Shown here: one piece after another, positions 9,924-25,418 of the stretch
Layout: every line of letters starts with the position of its first letter
How positions within the stretch are numbered: the stretch's first letter is position 1
NCBI GenBank assembly: GCA_025435555.1
Contig: JAIWWG010000115.1
Location: forward strand, 24,097 to 88,096
Direction: 5' to 3'
Length of the DNA: 64,000 nucleotides
DNA from: Chytriomyces cf. hyalinus JEL632
Taxonomy: Eukaryota; Chytridiomycota; Chytridiomycetes; Chytridiales; Chytriomycetaceae
The notes under the pieces: model-generated
The model's database searches: none
What the model was told of the DNA's origin: nothing
The model's input: the letters and a program-made list of their open reading frames with translations, nothing else
Program-made: the position numbers and the translations under genes

Positions 9924-12900
9924 ATGCAGGGCCCTCGCAAGCGGGTAAGTCATACATACTTGCCAGCATTGGGGAGAGCGTCAGTAACAGCTTGCATCGC
10001 AGAAATCTGGTGACCCGCTGCCTGGCTTGGCCGATCGTCCTGGGGATCCAAAGGTGACCACACACCCGTGATCCAACTCCCACTAAACGCGACACTCGTT
10101 TTCACAGAAGAACCTTCTTCCAACTGGAACTCGCGGCCGATCTTGGGCAAAAGACATGTCGCATATTCCGAAATCAATCGACGGATCAGAAAGCCCTTTG
10201 TCCATGTTCAATAGATTGCAGCACAGCTTATTGATGCCGCTGGCAGAAGGTCGCGTTTCTTTATTGGCAGAACATGTGTGACACCGAGTCTGATATTCCA
10301 TTTCCTTGTATCGTAGACTTGAAAGACCGCGTTTCTCCGAGGGACCATTACCTAAAGAGCCTCAGTCTGAAGGGCGACGACAAGAGCGCGAAGCTGGCAG
10401 CTGCGAATGGGTCACTGAAGGACGAAAAGGGCATCAAAAAAGACAAGGAACACTTTCGAACGACTCTTGTCAATATCGTCATGTAATCGCGTGTTTCTTC
10501 ATGGGGTCGACTTTTTCATTGACACCCATCGAACCCTCATACCGAATCAGGCAAAGCCCCGCTTCGTCAACCGCCAACCTTGCCCAAACTCTAGACCTTC
10601 AAAACCACGAATTTGACAAAGATACCATGGTATGAAACACATTTCGGCGAACGCCTCCTCACTCACATCGAATTACATGCAGCAACGATACTACTACTAC
10701 ATCTCAAACGGAATCGACACACACCATGTCGCTGAGATGGAGGATGAGTGGCTATCCAATGTGCTCGGTCTCTTGTCGGAGAATCTCAAAAGCAACCATA
10801 AAATTACGGTTTTCTCGCTGTCGAATGAAATGAGAGACGACTACCACATGAGCGTTAAAAAGGCGATAGGTAAGAGCGACTTCTGCTTGACCAGATGCTA
10901 ACTAAAGATCTGTTGTTATTTCAGTCGATTTTGTTTTGAAGGATCACCGCCAAAAGAATGGCGAGACAGAATCTGATTCAAACGAGGAAAGCTTTGTCAA
11001 GTAACATCCCACGTTGGCTTTTTAGTTTTCGAACACATGTTCACATATATCACCCCAAAGGATCCGGCAGTCGACCCCAAACTGGTCGCAATCTTACACA
11101 CAGTCGCAAGAAAAGATCAGGTCCAGCTTGTTGATGGTGAATCCAACGCTGCTTGGAATCCTCAAGACATGGAGCAACTACAAAGCAATCAGGCTGTTTG
11201 ACATTGAGCCAATTTTGAAAAAGGGCAGCGCATTCGAGTTGCGGTCATTTAAATCCATGATGACACAGAAGCTGGAAAAGGCGCACGAGAAGATGATGAC
11301 AATGTGAGTGTGTCTTCAAATTGGAACTCCTCTTGACGTATCGGTTGTCTGATGCACGACAATTTCAAACTAGCTGGTATCCCGCAATGCTCAACGTGTT
11401 CTATCAGGGAAGCAAAAAGAATGAATGGTCATCCATCCCGAACGAGCGCTTGGAATGCTTTTTCCGACAAGTTTCATTCATCCTGTCAGACCAGCTGAGA
11501 TGTATCGTGGAGGAATCTGTCAAAGACTTTGTTGGCATGTTTGATGGAAGCGTTGTCACAGCCGCACACCGGGTTGACGGAGGAAAGCCGCTTCAATTTT
11601 CAGTAAAAATGGTCCTGGACGATGGAAAGCTTCGATTCGAACCAGCAATGTCCGACATTCTGAACTCTGTGGAAACGCTGTTTGATTTGCTCCTTGTTGC
11701 CACGGACAGGATCCCGCGAATCGAAACGCAGCTGTTTTCAAACGGATTGGCGGCAACAACTGTAAACAGCAACAACAACAAACTTCTCTCAATGACTGCG
11801 AAACCGGACCAATGCATTCGCGTGGCTTTTGAGGCAACGTTGCCGGCGTTTACTGAAAATGCGAGGAAGAAATTGAGGGAAAACTTGACACGGTTGTTTG
11901 AATTGCCGCAGAAATACACTTCAGAGTTTGACCGCCACAGTGGCTTGATTACGCGCTCCATTGATCATGAAGTCGCCGAGTTTCTGTCGGTCGATCAAAC
12001 GCATGACCGCATGGCCGAGGTAAAATATTCTTAGCGCTCCTCGCATGCACTGATGGAATGGTTCTTTACACTTTCAGGAAGTTAAAAAGTACCGCAGCAC
12101 TGCAACTGTACTCATCAACAGCGCATATCCCTTCGTTGTTGGGTTTCCGCTGATTGAACTTCACTGCGACGACCTCATCCACGATTTATCTGATCGCGCC
12201 ATGTTTCACGCAAACAAAATCATGGAGAAAATGGCGTTTGACAACCGCATCATCAATTCTCAGTAAGTGATAGAGTAATTGGAGTATGCGCCTGCATTAA
12301 CAAACTGTTCTCAGAATTTGCCAATCGTTCGAAGAAATGGCGGCAAGTCTGCTAGCGATTCCAAACACGGTCGCCGAAATGGTTGCTCTTCAAAAATGCC
12401 TGGAAACTAGTCGATCGACCACAATGAAAAGTCTCGATGAAGCTGTCGATGAAGCGAAAAAGAGGTGAGCAGCATTTCAAATGATCGAAGTATGCTCATC
12501 ATCCGTTTATTTGTTAGACTCAATTTCATGATTTCGTACTCGGATCTGAAGCGCGACGACTGTGACTTGAACAGCATCTTGTTCAGCTGGCCGCAAAGAA
12601 TGGTCCCAATCTTTGTGGAGAGCGACTCCATTTTACAACGCGCGCGCCAAGCCATCCAAGACGAACTCAAAGTCCGCCGAGAGAAACTCTTTGCCGAAGT
12701 GGAATTGTACTCGAAACAAATTGAAGAGTACCACTCATTCGCGGATTACACCGAACTTACAAAGTACCTCAAAACGGCGCAAAAGATGCAGTCCAAGATG
12801 GACAATCTCAACGAACGCATAATTGCATTCAACAGCGAAGAAGTACTGTACGGCTGGGAGACGACTCCCTTCCCGGTGCTGCAAGAGGCAATGACAAGTC

Positions 12901-15900
12901 TCGCGCCGTACTTGAGCTTGTATCAGACATCAGTTGACTTCCAGCGATGCTACCATCTGTGGATGACGGGTCCCTTCCTGAAACTGGACCCTGAAGTCGT
13001 CGAAGCGGAAGTGTCTAACATGTGGCGCACAATGTTCAAACTATCGAGCGTGTTTGAAAACGATCCTTCCCCGCTCGAAATCTGCGAAATCACAAAAGAG
13101 CAGCTCGAACGTTTCAAAATTCATCTGCCGCTGATTAGCACACTTTGTAACCCTGGGTTGAGAGACAGGCATTGGCGCGACATTTCGCAGGTGGTTGGGT
13201 TCCGGTTCCAGCCAGATGAAAGCACGAGCTTGAACTTTGTTTTGGAACGCAACTTGTCCGAGTACATGGATCAGTTGGAACGAATTAGTTCCGTCGCAAC
13301 CAAAGAATACTCGTTCGAGAAGGCGCTGCAGAAGATGTATTCTGAGTGGCAGGCGGTGGAGTTGGGAACCATCGATTACCGCGACACTGGAACCCAAATT
13401 CTGTGCAGCTTGGATGAGATTCAGACCCTTCTCGATGATCACATTGTCAAGACGCAGACCATGCGTGGGTCGCCCTTCATCAAGTCCTTCGAGGAGGAAG
13501 CAAAGTCGTGGGAAGAGCGGCTTGTCACCATCCAGGTAAGCCCAGCGAAACCGTTTCTCCACACTTTCCCTCTAACATTATTTGCAGGAAATATTGGACG
13601 AGTGGCTAAAGGTCCAATCCACCTGGCTATATCTCGAACCCATTTTCAGCTCCGAAGACATCATGCGCCAAATGCCGGCAGAAGGAAAGCGATTCACAAC
13701 TGTCAACAAAACATGGAAGGACATTATGGCGCACACAGCGCTCGATCGCAGAGTACTCTACGTAACTGCTCTACCAGGACTATTAGATAAACTCAAGGAA
13801 AGCAACAGCGACTTGGACATGATCCAAAAGGGACTTAACCAGTACTTGGAACTGAAGCGGTTATTTTTCCCGCGCTTTTTCTTCCTTTCGAACGATGAAA
13901 TGTTGGAAATCTTGTCGGAAACTCGAGACCCATTGCGTGTGCAACCGCACTTGAAGAAATGCTTTGAAGGAGTTAACAGCTTGGAGTTTGACGAGAAGCT
14001 CGACATCAAAGGAATGTACAGCGCACAAAAAGAATATGTAAAATTCACAAGTCCAGTGTCCACGGCAGATGCAGCGGGTGCGGTGGAAAAGTGGCTCGTT
14101 GATGTTGAGAAACTCATGTTGATCAGTCTGCGAGAGGTGTGCGCCACGTCCCACGCAGCGTACCGAGAAACGCCTCGTGAAAAGTGGGTGCTGGAATGGC
14201 CTGGACAGGTTGTGATTGGCGTGAGTTCGATTTATTGGACAAAGGAGGTGGAGTTTGTGTTGTTGGAGGGGCAGAAGCTTGGCCTCAAAAAGTATTTGGA
14301 ACTCAGCACTGAGCGACTGAACAAAATTGTGGAACTAGTGCGCGGTAACTTGACAAAGCTTGGGAGGATCACACTTGAAGCGCTCGTTGTTGTAAGTGCT
14401 GCCCCATATTCCAAAAGACCCGAACTCAGACATTTGCACTGTTCCAGATTGATGTCCACGCCAGAGATGTGATTGGGAAACTGGACGAAGAAGGCGTGTC
14501 CTCCGTCGCCGAATTCGGATGGCTCAGTCAGCTGCGATACTACTTTGAGAAAGAAACGGGAATCATTGTCAAAATGATCAACTCGGTCCAAAAGTACGGC
14601 TACGAGTACCTCGGAAACACTGGGCGGCTTGTCATTACTCCACTGACAGATAGATGCTACCGCACGCTTTTTGGGGCTCTTCAATTGAATTTGGGAGGTG
14701 CTCCTGAGGGACCCGCTGGTAAACCCAGCTGCGTGGACTTTATTCTCTGATCAACACTGACGCTGTTGTGGAAAACAGGAACCGGAAAGACAGAGTCCGT
14801 CAAAGATTTAGCAAAAGCATTGGCAATGTTCTGCGTCGTCTACAACTGCTCTGATGGTTTAGATTACATTGCGATGGGGAAATTCTTCAAAGGGCTCGCA
14901 TCTGCCGGTGCATGGGCATGCTTTGACGAGTTCAACCGCATTGATTTGGAAGTGCTTTCTGTCGTTGCGCAGCAGATTTTGACGATTCAGAGAGCAAAGG
15001 CGGCCAAACTGGAAACGTTTGTTTTCGAAGGAACGGAACTGAACCTGAACCCAGTGTGCAACTGCTTCATTACCATGAATCCTGGTTACGCCGGTCGTTC
15101 AGAGCTTCCTGATAATTTGAAGGCTCTTTTCAGGTAATTGCTTGTTTTTTTTGGTAAATTGTTCCTGCTGACAAGTTTCTGATTTCTCTTTTCGACAGAC
15201 CAGTCGCAATGATGGTAAGTGTACAAGTGTACTTGATTACCAACGTGCTAAATACACATCGCATTCCAGGTCCCCGACTACACCCTCATTTCCGAGATTT
15301 CGCTTTACTCGTTTGGTTTCACGGCTGCCAGAAGCCTCGCTGTAAAGATCGTCGCCACCTACCGCCTCTGTTCCGAGCAGCTATCATCTCAAGACCACTA
15401 CGATTACGGTATGAGAGCCGTCAAGTCAGTTCTCTCAGCCGCAGGTGCTCTGAAGCTCAAATTCCCCAACGAAAACGAAAACATCTTGCTTCTACGCTCC
15501 ATCATTGACGTGAACTTGGCGAAGTTCTTGTCCCAGGATATTCCCTTGTTCCGTGGTATCACAGCCGACTTGTTCCCAGGAACTGTACTTCCAACGCCGG
15601 ATTATGAGCGACTCATTAACTGCATTCAGAGTAACTGCGATCGCATGAACCTTCAGAATGTTCCAGCATTCCTCGAAAAGATTCTTCAAATCTACGAAAT
15701 GATGCTTGTGCGGCACGGGTTCATGGTTGTCGGGGAATCCTTTTCGGGAAAGACGGCAGCGTATCGTGTGCTGCAGAGCGCATTGACTGACTGCGCAAAG
15801 ATCTCTCCGGACACGGATGTAAAAGTTCTGGTAACGGTACTGAACCCAAAGTCCATCACAATGGGTCAGCTGTACGGCCAATTTGATCCAATCACGCATG

Positions 15901-18900
15901 AATGGTCTGATGGAGTTCTTGCATTGACTTTCCGCACGTTCGCATCAGCGCAAAGTCCTGAACGAAAGTGGCTCATCTTTGATGGACCTGTGGATGCGAT
16001 CTGGATTGAAAACATGAACACAGTGCTCGATGATAACAGAAAGCTTTGTCTCAACAGTGGTGAGATTATTCAGCTGTCTTCAACAATGAGTATGGTGTTT
16101 GAAGTCAGGGATTTGGCTGTTGCTTCTCCGGGTATGTGTGTCACATTTGATCCCCACTCGAATGCAACAACGAAATTTACACAACTCCAACAGCTACTGT
16201 GAGTCGCTGCGGTATGATTTACATGGAGCCTCATCGTCTCGGTTGGCGTGACACCCTAGTCGTTTCTTGGATGAAGCGGAACCTCCTCGCAACACAGGAG
16301 CAAAAAATGGTTTACACCATGATTGACTGGCTCGTTCAGCCACTCATGACTTATGTGCGAAGAGAGTTAAAAGAGCTGTGTGAAACGCTGGACACGAATC
16401 TTGCCGTGTCGATGCTCAGTATTTTCGAGAGCCTCGTTGACGACTGCCAAAAGAGCATTGAAGTTTCCAACAAGCTGCTGCAAGGTTTTTTCATTTTCTC
16501 TGTGGTGTGGTCTGTGGGTGCAAGCGTCAATGATAAGGGTCGAGAGCTGTTTAACGCAATGCTCCGAACAATGGTTATGGGTGGGGACACACGCTTCCCA
16601 GTTCCTGCTGGCTTTGAGCTCGAAGCAAAGTGTCCCGATGGATCGTTGTACGACTACGTGTTTGACAAAAACGAAGGCGGCAAGTGGAAGGCTTGGGTGG
16701 ACACCATCGATCCTTCGTTCACGATCCCAGCGAAGGCAAAGTACGATGACATTATGGTTCCCACACTAGACACTGCTCGGTATTCTTTTCTACTCAAGAC
16801 CCTTGCAACCCACAGCAAGTCTGTTTTGTTTGTCGGGCCAACGGGGACGGGCAAGTCCATGTACGTTAAGGATACGTTGGTCAACGGTCTATCCAAGGAA
16901 GTGTACATTCCCACGTTCATTACGTTTTCGGCGCAGACATCAGCGAATCAGACGCAAAATATCATCGAATCGAAAATGGACAAGCGGAGGAAGGGAATTT
17001 TTGGTCCGCCGCTCGGAAAGAAGGGTGTTATATTTGTGGATGATTTGAATATGCCAGCACGTGAAACGTACGGCGCTCAACCCCCGATCGAGCTGCTGCG
17101 GCAGTGGATGGACCATGGTGGATGGTACAACTTGCAAGAAAACGCAATGCAGGAGTTTATCGACATTCAGTTTGTTGCTGCGATGGGGCCTCCAGGAGGT
17201 GGCCGTAATCCAATCACTTCTCGTGTAAGCTGACTTTTTGTCGTTGTTTTTTCGACACTTTTTAAACTCTGTCTTCCCAGTTCTTACGTCACTTCAACAT
17301 GATCACCATCACCAACTTTGACGATCCAACATTGGACAAGATTTTCAAAACAGTGCTTGAATGGCACTTTACAACCAAAAACTTCCCATCCGAGATCCAG
17401 GCGCTTTCGAGAAGCCTGATAGACGCTACACGAGAGATTTACCGCTCATCCATGGACAACCTGCTGCCGACCCCGCGTAAATCACACTACACGTTCAACT
17501 TGCGCGACTTTGCTCGAGTGACGCAGGGCATCTTGCTCGCACGAAGCGACCTGTTTACAGAAATCCCAAAAGTAATTCGGCTGTGGCAGCATGAAGTGTA
17601 CCGTGTCTTTTACGACCGTTTAATCGATGACGAAGACCGCGAGTGGCTGTTTAAAAAGTGTAAAGAAGTAGTCAAATCCAAGTTCAATCTCGAATTCAAC
17701 CAAGTTTTTAAAACGTACGACTCTGACGCTGACGGAGTTGTGACGGATGAAGATCTGCGCAGTCTCATGTTTGCCACTTTTTACACTGCGAAGGATGTCA
17801 ACAAATGCTACAATGAAATCGATGACTTGTCCGAACTTTCTGTGTTTATGGACAAGCAGTTGAGTGACTATAATGCAATGAGCAAGAAGCCGATGGATCT
17901 CGTCATGTTCCGATTTGCGATCGAACATATTTCCCGAATCAGTCGAGTGCTGCTTCAGCCACGCGGGAATATTTTATTGGTCGGAGTTGGAGGAAGTGGG
18001 CGACAAAGCTTGACGCGCATGGCAGCCTTTGTTGCTGACTACGACGTGTTTCAAGTGGAAATTGCAAAGAACTACGGCATGGTCGAGTGGCACGACGACA
18101 TCAAAAAGATATTCAGATCAGCTGGAGGACTGGGCCGGCAGACTGTCTTTTTATTTTCAGACACACAAATTCAGCAAGAAGCGTTCCTGGAGGAGATTAA
18201 CAACATTCTCAACTCGGGAGAAGTGCCCAACTTGTATCCCAACGATGAAAAGCAGGAACTGTTTGAAGTCATGCGAAACAACGGCGCGCGCATGGGTGAA
18301 GCCACTCCAGCAGCAATGTTCCAAATGTTTATCGACCGTTGTCGAGAGAACCTGCACATTGTTTTGTGCATGAGTCCTGTCGGAGAAGCATTCAGAAACC
18401 GGCTTCGAAAATTTCCTTCGCTTATCAATTGCTGCACAATTGATTGGTTCAGGGACTGGCCGGACGATGCCTTGGAAATAGTTGCGACAAAGTTCCTGAG
18501 CGACGTAGCCATTGACGATACAATCCGGCCGTTTGTTGTGTTCATGTGCAAGCACTTTCACGAGAGCGTTAAAAAGTTATCGGACGCATTTCTTAAACAG
18601 CTGCGGCGGCACAATTACGTTACTCCGACATCGTACTTGGAACTCATCAAAACGTTCAAAAGTCTGCTGAGTCTCAAACGATCGGCCGTGCTGAAGTTAA
18701 AGTACCGGTACGTCAACGGACTGGATAAACTAAACTCGGCGCAGAGTTCCGTCTCCAAAATGCAAGTCGACCTGGGTAATCTGCAACCACAGCTGCTCGT
18801 CACAAAGGATGAGACGGATAAGATCATGGTCCAGATTGAGCGCGAGTCAAAGGAAGTCATGGCAACGAAAAAAATTGTGCAAGCGGATGAAGCCGTTGCA

Positions 18901-21900
18901 AACAAGACGGCCGATGAGGCACGAGAGATGAAGATGGACTGCGAGGCGGGTCTGGCTGAAGCGATTCCGGCGCTGGAGTCCGCTCTGGCCGCGCTTGACA
19001 CTCTCAAGTCGTCCGATATTACTGTGCTCAAGTCAATGAAAAGTCCGCCACCCGGTGTGAAGCTAGTCATGGAAACAATCTGCATCATGAAGGATGTAAA
19101 ACCCATCAAAATCCCAGACCCAGCTGGATCGGGTAAAAAAATCGAGGACTACTGGGGTCCTTCGAAAACCTTAATGTCGGACATGAAGTTCCTGGACTCG
19201 CTCAAGGCGTTCGACAAGGACAATATCAATGTCAACATTATGAAGCAGATTCGATCCAAGTACATGGAAAACCCCGAATTCGACCCAGAGAAGATCAAGA
19301 ATGCATCCTCAGCGGCTGAAGGTCTTTGCCGTTGGGTTCGAGCCATGGAGTGCTACGACCGTGTTGCCAAAGTCGTTGCTCCCAAAAAACTTGCATTGGC
19401 CCAGGCAGAATCTGACTTGGCCGCAACAATGGCGAAACTTAACGAAAAGAGAGCCGTGTTGAAGCAGGTTGAAGACAGAATGGCCGCTTTGGAAGCCAAC
19501 TTCAAAGCAATGTGCGACAAAAAAGAGGCCCTCGAAAAGCAAGTTATTTCCGTGTCGAACCAGCTTATTCGGGCAGAGAAACTGATTGGAAGTCTTGGTA
19601 GCGAGCGTGACCGATGGACTCAGTGTGCCGCAGACTTGGATCAAAAGCTCACGGCAATCACTGGCGATGTTCTTGTTTCGTCGGGAATCGTGGCTTACCT
19701 GGGGGCTTTCACAAAGCTTTATCGTGACGACTGCATAAATGGTTGGACAACAGTCTGCAAAGAGAAGGGAATTCCATGCTCCGAAGTGGTGAAGCTGTCG
19801 AATATTCTCGGCGATGCAGTCAAAATTCGAGCCTGGAATCTTGCAGGGCTGCCAAATGATTCCTTCTCTATTGACAACGGGATAGTCATTTCGAACGCGC
19901 GCCGTTGGCCGCTGCTTATCGATCCTCAGGGCCAAGCCAACAGATGGATCAAGAACATGGAAAAATCTAAAAACCTCGCTGTTGTGAAACTGACTGACGG
20001 CGACTACGTGCGAACACTGGAGAATGCTGTTCAGTTTGGAACGCCGGTTCTTTTGGAGAATGTTGGCGAAGAATTGGATCCCGTTCTGGAACCCCTGCTG
20101 CTTAAACAAACCTTCAAGCAAGGCGGTATCATGTGTATCAAACTCGGAGATGCTGTCGTGGAATACTCGCCAGACTTTAGGTTCTACGTCACAACCAAGT
20201 TGCGCAACCCGCACTATCTTCCTGAATTGTCCACAAAAGTGACACTGCTCAACTTCATGATCACGCCCGAGGGTCTCGAAGATCAGTTGCTGGGTATTGT
20301 GATTGCAAAAGAGCGGCCGGAACTTGAGGAAATGAAGAACCAGCTGCTGCTCCAATCAGCAGAGAACAAGAAGCAGCTACAAGAGATTGAGGACAAGATC
20401 CTGGAAGTTCTCTCAGCATCTGAGGGAAACATTTTGGAAGACGAAACCGCGATTCAGATCCTGTCTTCTTCAAAAGTGCTCGCCAATACAATCGCCGAGA
20501 AACAAGCAACAGCCGAAAAGACGGAGATAAAAATCGACGAAATCCGAATTGGTTACAAACCCATCGCGATCTATTCGTCCATTTTATTCTTTTGCGTTGC
20601 GGACCTCGCAAACATTGAGCCCATGTACCAGTACTCGCTGACGTGGTACATTAACCTGTTCATCAGCTCCATCGAAACAAGTGAAAAGTCGTCCGACTTG
20701 GACGCGAGACTTGGAATTCTGCGAAAACACTTTACAGAGTCGCTGTACTGCAACGTGTGTCGCTCGCTGTTTGAGAAGGATAAGCTGGTCTTTTCATTCA
20801 TGTTGTGTATATCCATCCTTAAGGGCAACAACGAGATCGATTCGGATGAATGGCGATTTTTGATCACGGGAGGTATAGGCATCGGTGATCTGACCCTGGC
20901 GAACCCAGATCCGACTTGGATGACGGAAAAGTCTTGGGCAGATGTGTGTTTGCTCTCGACGCTGGCAGGATTTCAAGGATTCTCCAAACTGTTTCCCGAC
21001 GACGTTGCTCAATGGAAACGACTCTTTGAAAGCACAGATCCGCACAAAGTCGACTTTCCTGGTAAATCCACTTTTCTATTTCTGATCGCACAACATATTT
21101 TATTCTGACATTTTCAAAAGGGCAATGGAAATCACAACTGAATTCATTCCAAAAACTCCTCGTGCTTCGGTGCTTGAGACCTGATAAACTCACAGCCGCT
21201 GTTCAAGTCTACATTATCGAGAAAATGGGCAAACGCTTTGTCGAGCCGCCTCCGTTCAACTTGGCCAGCAGTTACGTGGACTCCAACACCTGCGCTCCTT
21301 TGATTTTCATCTTATCGCCTGGAGCGGACCCAATGACGGGGCTCCTCAAGTTTGCAGAGGAAAAGAAAATGAGCGGGAACCGGCTTCAATCCATTTCTCT
21401 GGGTCAAGGTCAAGGCCCCATTGCAGCGAAACTCATCAGCACAGGTGTCAACGACGGGTCCTGGATCGTATTGCAAAACTGTCACTTGGCAGTCAGTTGG
21501 ATGTCCACGCTAGAAAAAATTTGTGAAGATCTTTCGCCAGAAACGACGCATAAAGATTTCCGACTATGGCTGACGGCGTATCCCAGCGACAAGTTTCCGG
21601 TAACGCTGCTTCAGAATGGAGTGAAAATGACAAACGAGCCACCGAAAGGATTGCGCGCGAACCTTATCAAGAACTACCTCAGCGATCCTTTGAATGAAAA
21701 GTCCTTTTACGAAGGATGTAAACAGCAAGTACCGTACGAGAAGCTTATTTACACCCTCTGCTTCTTCCACGCTGTGATCCAGGAAAGGCGGCAGTTTGGG
21801 CCGATTGGATGGAACATTCCGTACGAGTTTAACGACACAGATCTCAGGATTTCAGTCAGACAGCTCCGAAACTTTTTAAACGAGTACGACGATATTCCTT

Positions 21901-23196
21901 ACCAGGCGCTTATCTATCTGACAGGTATGAATTTGGTTTCGATAATAGCATTTCTGATTTGTTGTTTTTCCAGGGCAATGCAATTATGGTGGAAGAGTCA
22001 CGGATGACAAAGACCGAAGGGCGCTTTTAACGCTTCTTGAGCTGTACTACAATAAGGAAGTTGTCACAGTTCCCCGCCACAAATTATGCGCCATCGATGA
22101 TTACATAGTCCCAGAAGTTTCAACCCACGCGGCAATGCTCAAGTTCTTTGAAGGCCTTCCCCTCGAAGCCAAACCCGAAGTATTCAGTTTACACGAAAAC
22201 GCAGACATCACACGTAACAACCTCGAAACCGACATTTTCTTTAAAGCAATCTTGTCAACGCAGGCACGCACGGACTCTGGCGGGTCCAAATCGAATGAGC
22301 AAATTATTTCTGAAGTCGCGTCGGACATGTTTGCGAGGCTGCCGCCGCCTTTTGACCTGTATCTTGTCCAGCAAAAGTATCCCGTCAGCTACAATGAAAG
22401 CATGAATACAGTGCTACTGCAGGAAATTATTCGGTACAGGAACTTGGTTGAAATGATCCGCGACTCGCTCGTCAACATCCAAAAGGCAATTAAAGGGTTG
22501 GTCGTCATGTCCGCCGAAGTGGAGGACGTCAGCACAAGTATTCTCGTTGGCACTATCCCGTCATATTGGGCCAAGAAATCGTACCCGTCCATGAAATCGC
22601 TTGGCGGTTACTACGCAGACTTGCTCGCACGATTAAACTTTTTCAACAAATGGATTGCCGATGGGCAGCCAATCGTTTTCTGGCTGAGCGGGTTCTTTTT
22701 CACGCAGAGTTTCTTGACGGGCTGTTTGCAAAACTTTGCGAGAAAGTACACAATCCCTATCGATCAACTCGCGTTTGATTTTCTTGTGCAGCAGACAAAG
22801 ACGGCGGGTGTCAGGCCGGAGGAAGGGCAGTACGTGTTTGGACTGTTTTTGGAGGGAGCGCGGTGGGATGTCAAGAGCAATTCTATTGTGGAGTCCATGC
22901 CGCGAGTGTTGTTTGATGTTGTGCCCGTCATTTGGTTAAAACCGACGGAAGTTAGTAAGCTGAGCATTGAGAAAAAGTACGAATGTCCCATCTACAAAAC
23001 AAGTGCACGGCGAGGAATTCTATCGACAACTGGGTAAGCTGAACTAGTGTGATTGATTGATGTGATTCGATGCTCAAGCGCGCCTCTTTGCAGGCACTCC
23101 ACCAACTTTGTCATGAACATGAGGCTCCCAACAACCGTTCCAGAGGAAATATGGATTCGAAGAGGTGTTGCCGGTCTTTTGGCTCTAGACTTTTAG
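9924..23196 (+). CDS. Axonemal inner-arm dynein heavy chain, DNAH7/DNAH3/DNAH12 type
   Basis: AAA+ motor of a single-headed inner-arm dynein that bends the zoospore flagellum. Family clues are [17 protein letters not shown] with MEDEWL near 10680-10760 and [17 protein letters not shown] near 11130-11175. AAA1 P-loop GPAGTGKTE is split by an intron (14721-14778) and followed by FDEFNRI. AAA2 carries [12 protein letters not shown] (15729) and the sensor block [15 protein letters not shown], restored by splicing at 16131-16192. AAA3 has [13 protein letters not shown] (16837) and AAA4 [14 protein letters not shown] (17970). An EF-hand loop precedes AAA4 (17719-17754). Stalk coiled coils and the microtubule-binding region span about 18700-19650. 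It ends [20 protein letters not shown]. Exon 1 MQGPRKR is followed by gtaagt. The joins I checked have clean GT-AG phases except one small N-terminal intron (about 10240-10318), whose edges are uncertain. Most exons are long (3.8 kb at 17299-21060). Confidence 0.92.
17719..17754 (+). other. EF-hand calcium-binding loop inside the dynein motor
   Basis: The 12-residue loop reads [12 protein letters not shown]: acidic residues at positions 1, 3, 5 and 12, glycine at 6 and a hydrophobic residue at 8. This is a textbook calcium-coordination pattern, except that position 12 is Asp rather than Glu. It is flanked by helix-like sequence (FNQVFKTY before, [10 protein letters not shown] after). It lies in the linker between AAA3 and AAA4. 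Confidence 0.7.
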
Positions 23197-23253
23197 TTGT
23201 GCAATAAAAAAACAACTTTTATCAAAGTCGCTTTATTGTCTCAGGAGAATTCT
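23197..23253. terminator. Overlapping convergent 3' ends with poly(A) signals on both strands
   Basis: Only 57 bp separate the dynein stop (23196) from the acetyltransferase stop (23254). The plus strand carries caataaaaaaac at about 23200-23212 directly after the dynein stop. The minus strand carries AATAAAG (revcomp of cgctttatt, about 23227-23235). The two mature 3' UTRs must therefore overlap or be extremely short. Confidence 0.65.
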
Positions 23254-24794
<1,541 letters not shown>

Positions 24795-25418
24795 TGTATG
24801 GGGATATTGTTGTGATGCAATAATTCGGACTCGGATACACCCAGCCTGAATGGAACGCAATAAGTTAAAAGGACTCGCTTAGTAACGTGTACGATGGTTA
24901 TTGCAGTAGGTCAAATGTTGGAATGCAGAGAGAGCATTTTCTGTGATTGTGGAAAACCATTCCCAGGATAGCAGTACATTGAGAACCATTAAACGGTGGG
25001 CCAACTGCTTTTTCTATCGCGCTGGAGTTGGTGTGTCGTTCTTTGCATCCAGTGAGAACGAGAGCCATCTCAGTTTTCACCACAAAATCGTGAGTAACGC
25101 ATGCAGCTCCGCAACACACGCCCATCACCACCCACCGCCCCATCCTACCGGCGAATGAAGCCCGTGCCGCTGTTCCGATCGCCAATCGACTCTGCTGATG
25201 GATGCTCACGTCGTTCGAAGCGTATCTGACCGCAGCAACAACTCTCGTCATATGCGCTTCGAAACTCCTCGGACACGGACTCGAACCATCTCCTCGCCAT
25301 CCCCCCTATGCGCTCAGCCTCCCGTCCCGTTTCGAAAGAAACGGTTGACGACCTAGTATTGAAACAAATGCTAAACTCCGTCCCTTCCCTCCATCGAAAA
25401 CCGGTGTGATTAGATAAA
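24795..25418. other. Intergenic region, divergent promoters of KAT and eS19
   Basis: About 620 bp with no convincing gene. The part nearest eS19 (25280-25418) contains pyrimidine-rich tracts such as cctcccgtcccg and ccgtcccttccctcc, typical of ribosomal-protein promoters and leaders. No RNA gene seen. Confidence 0.4.
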
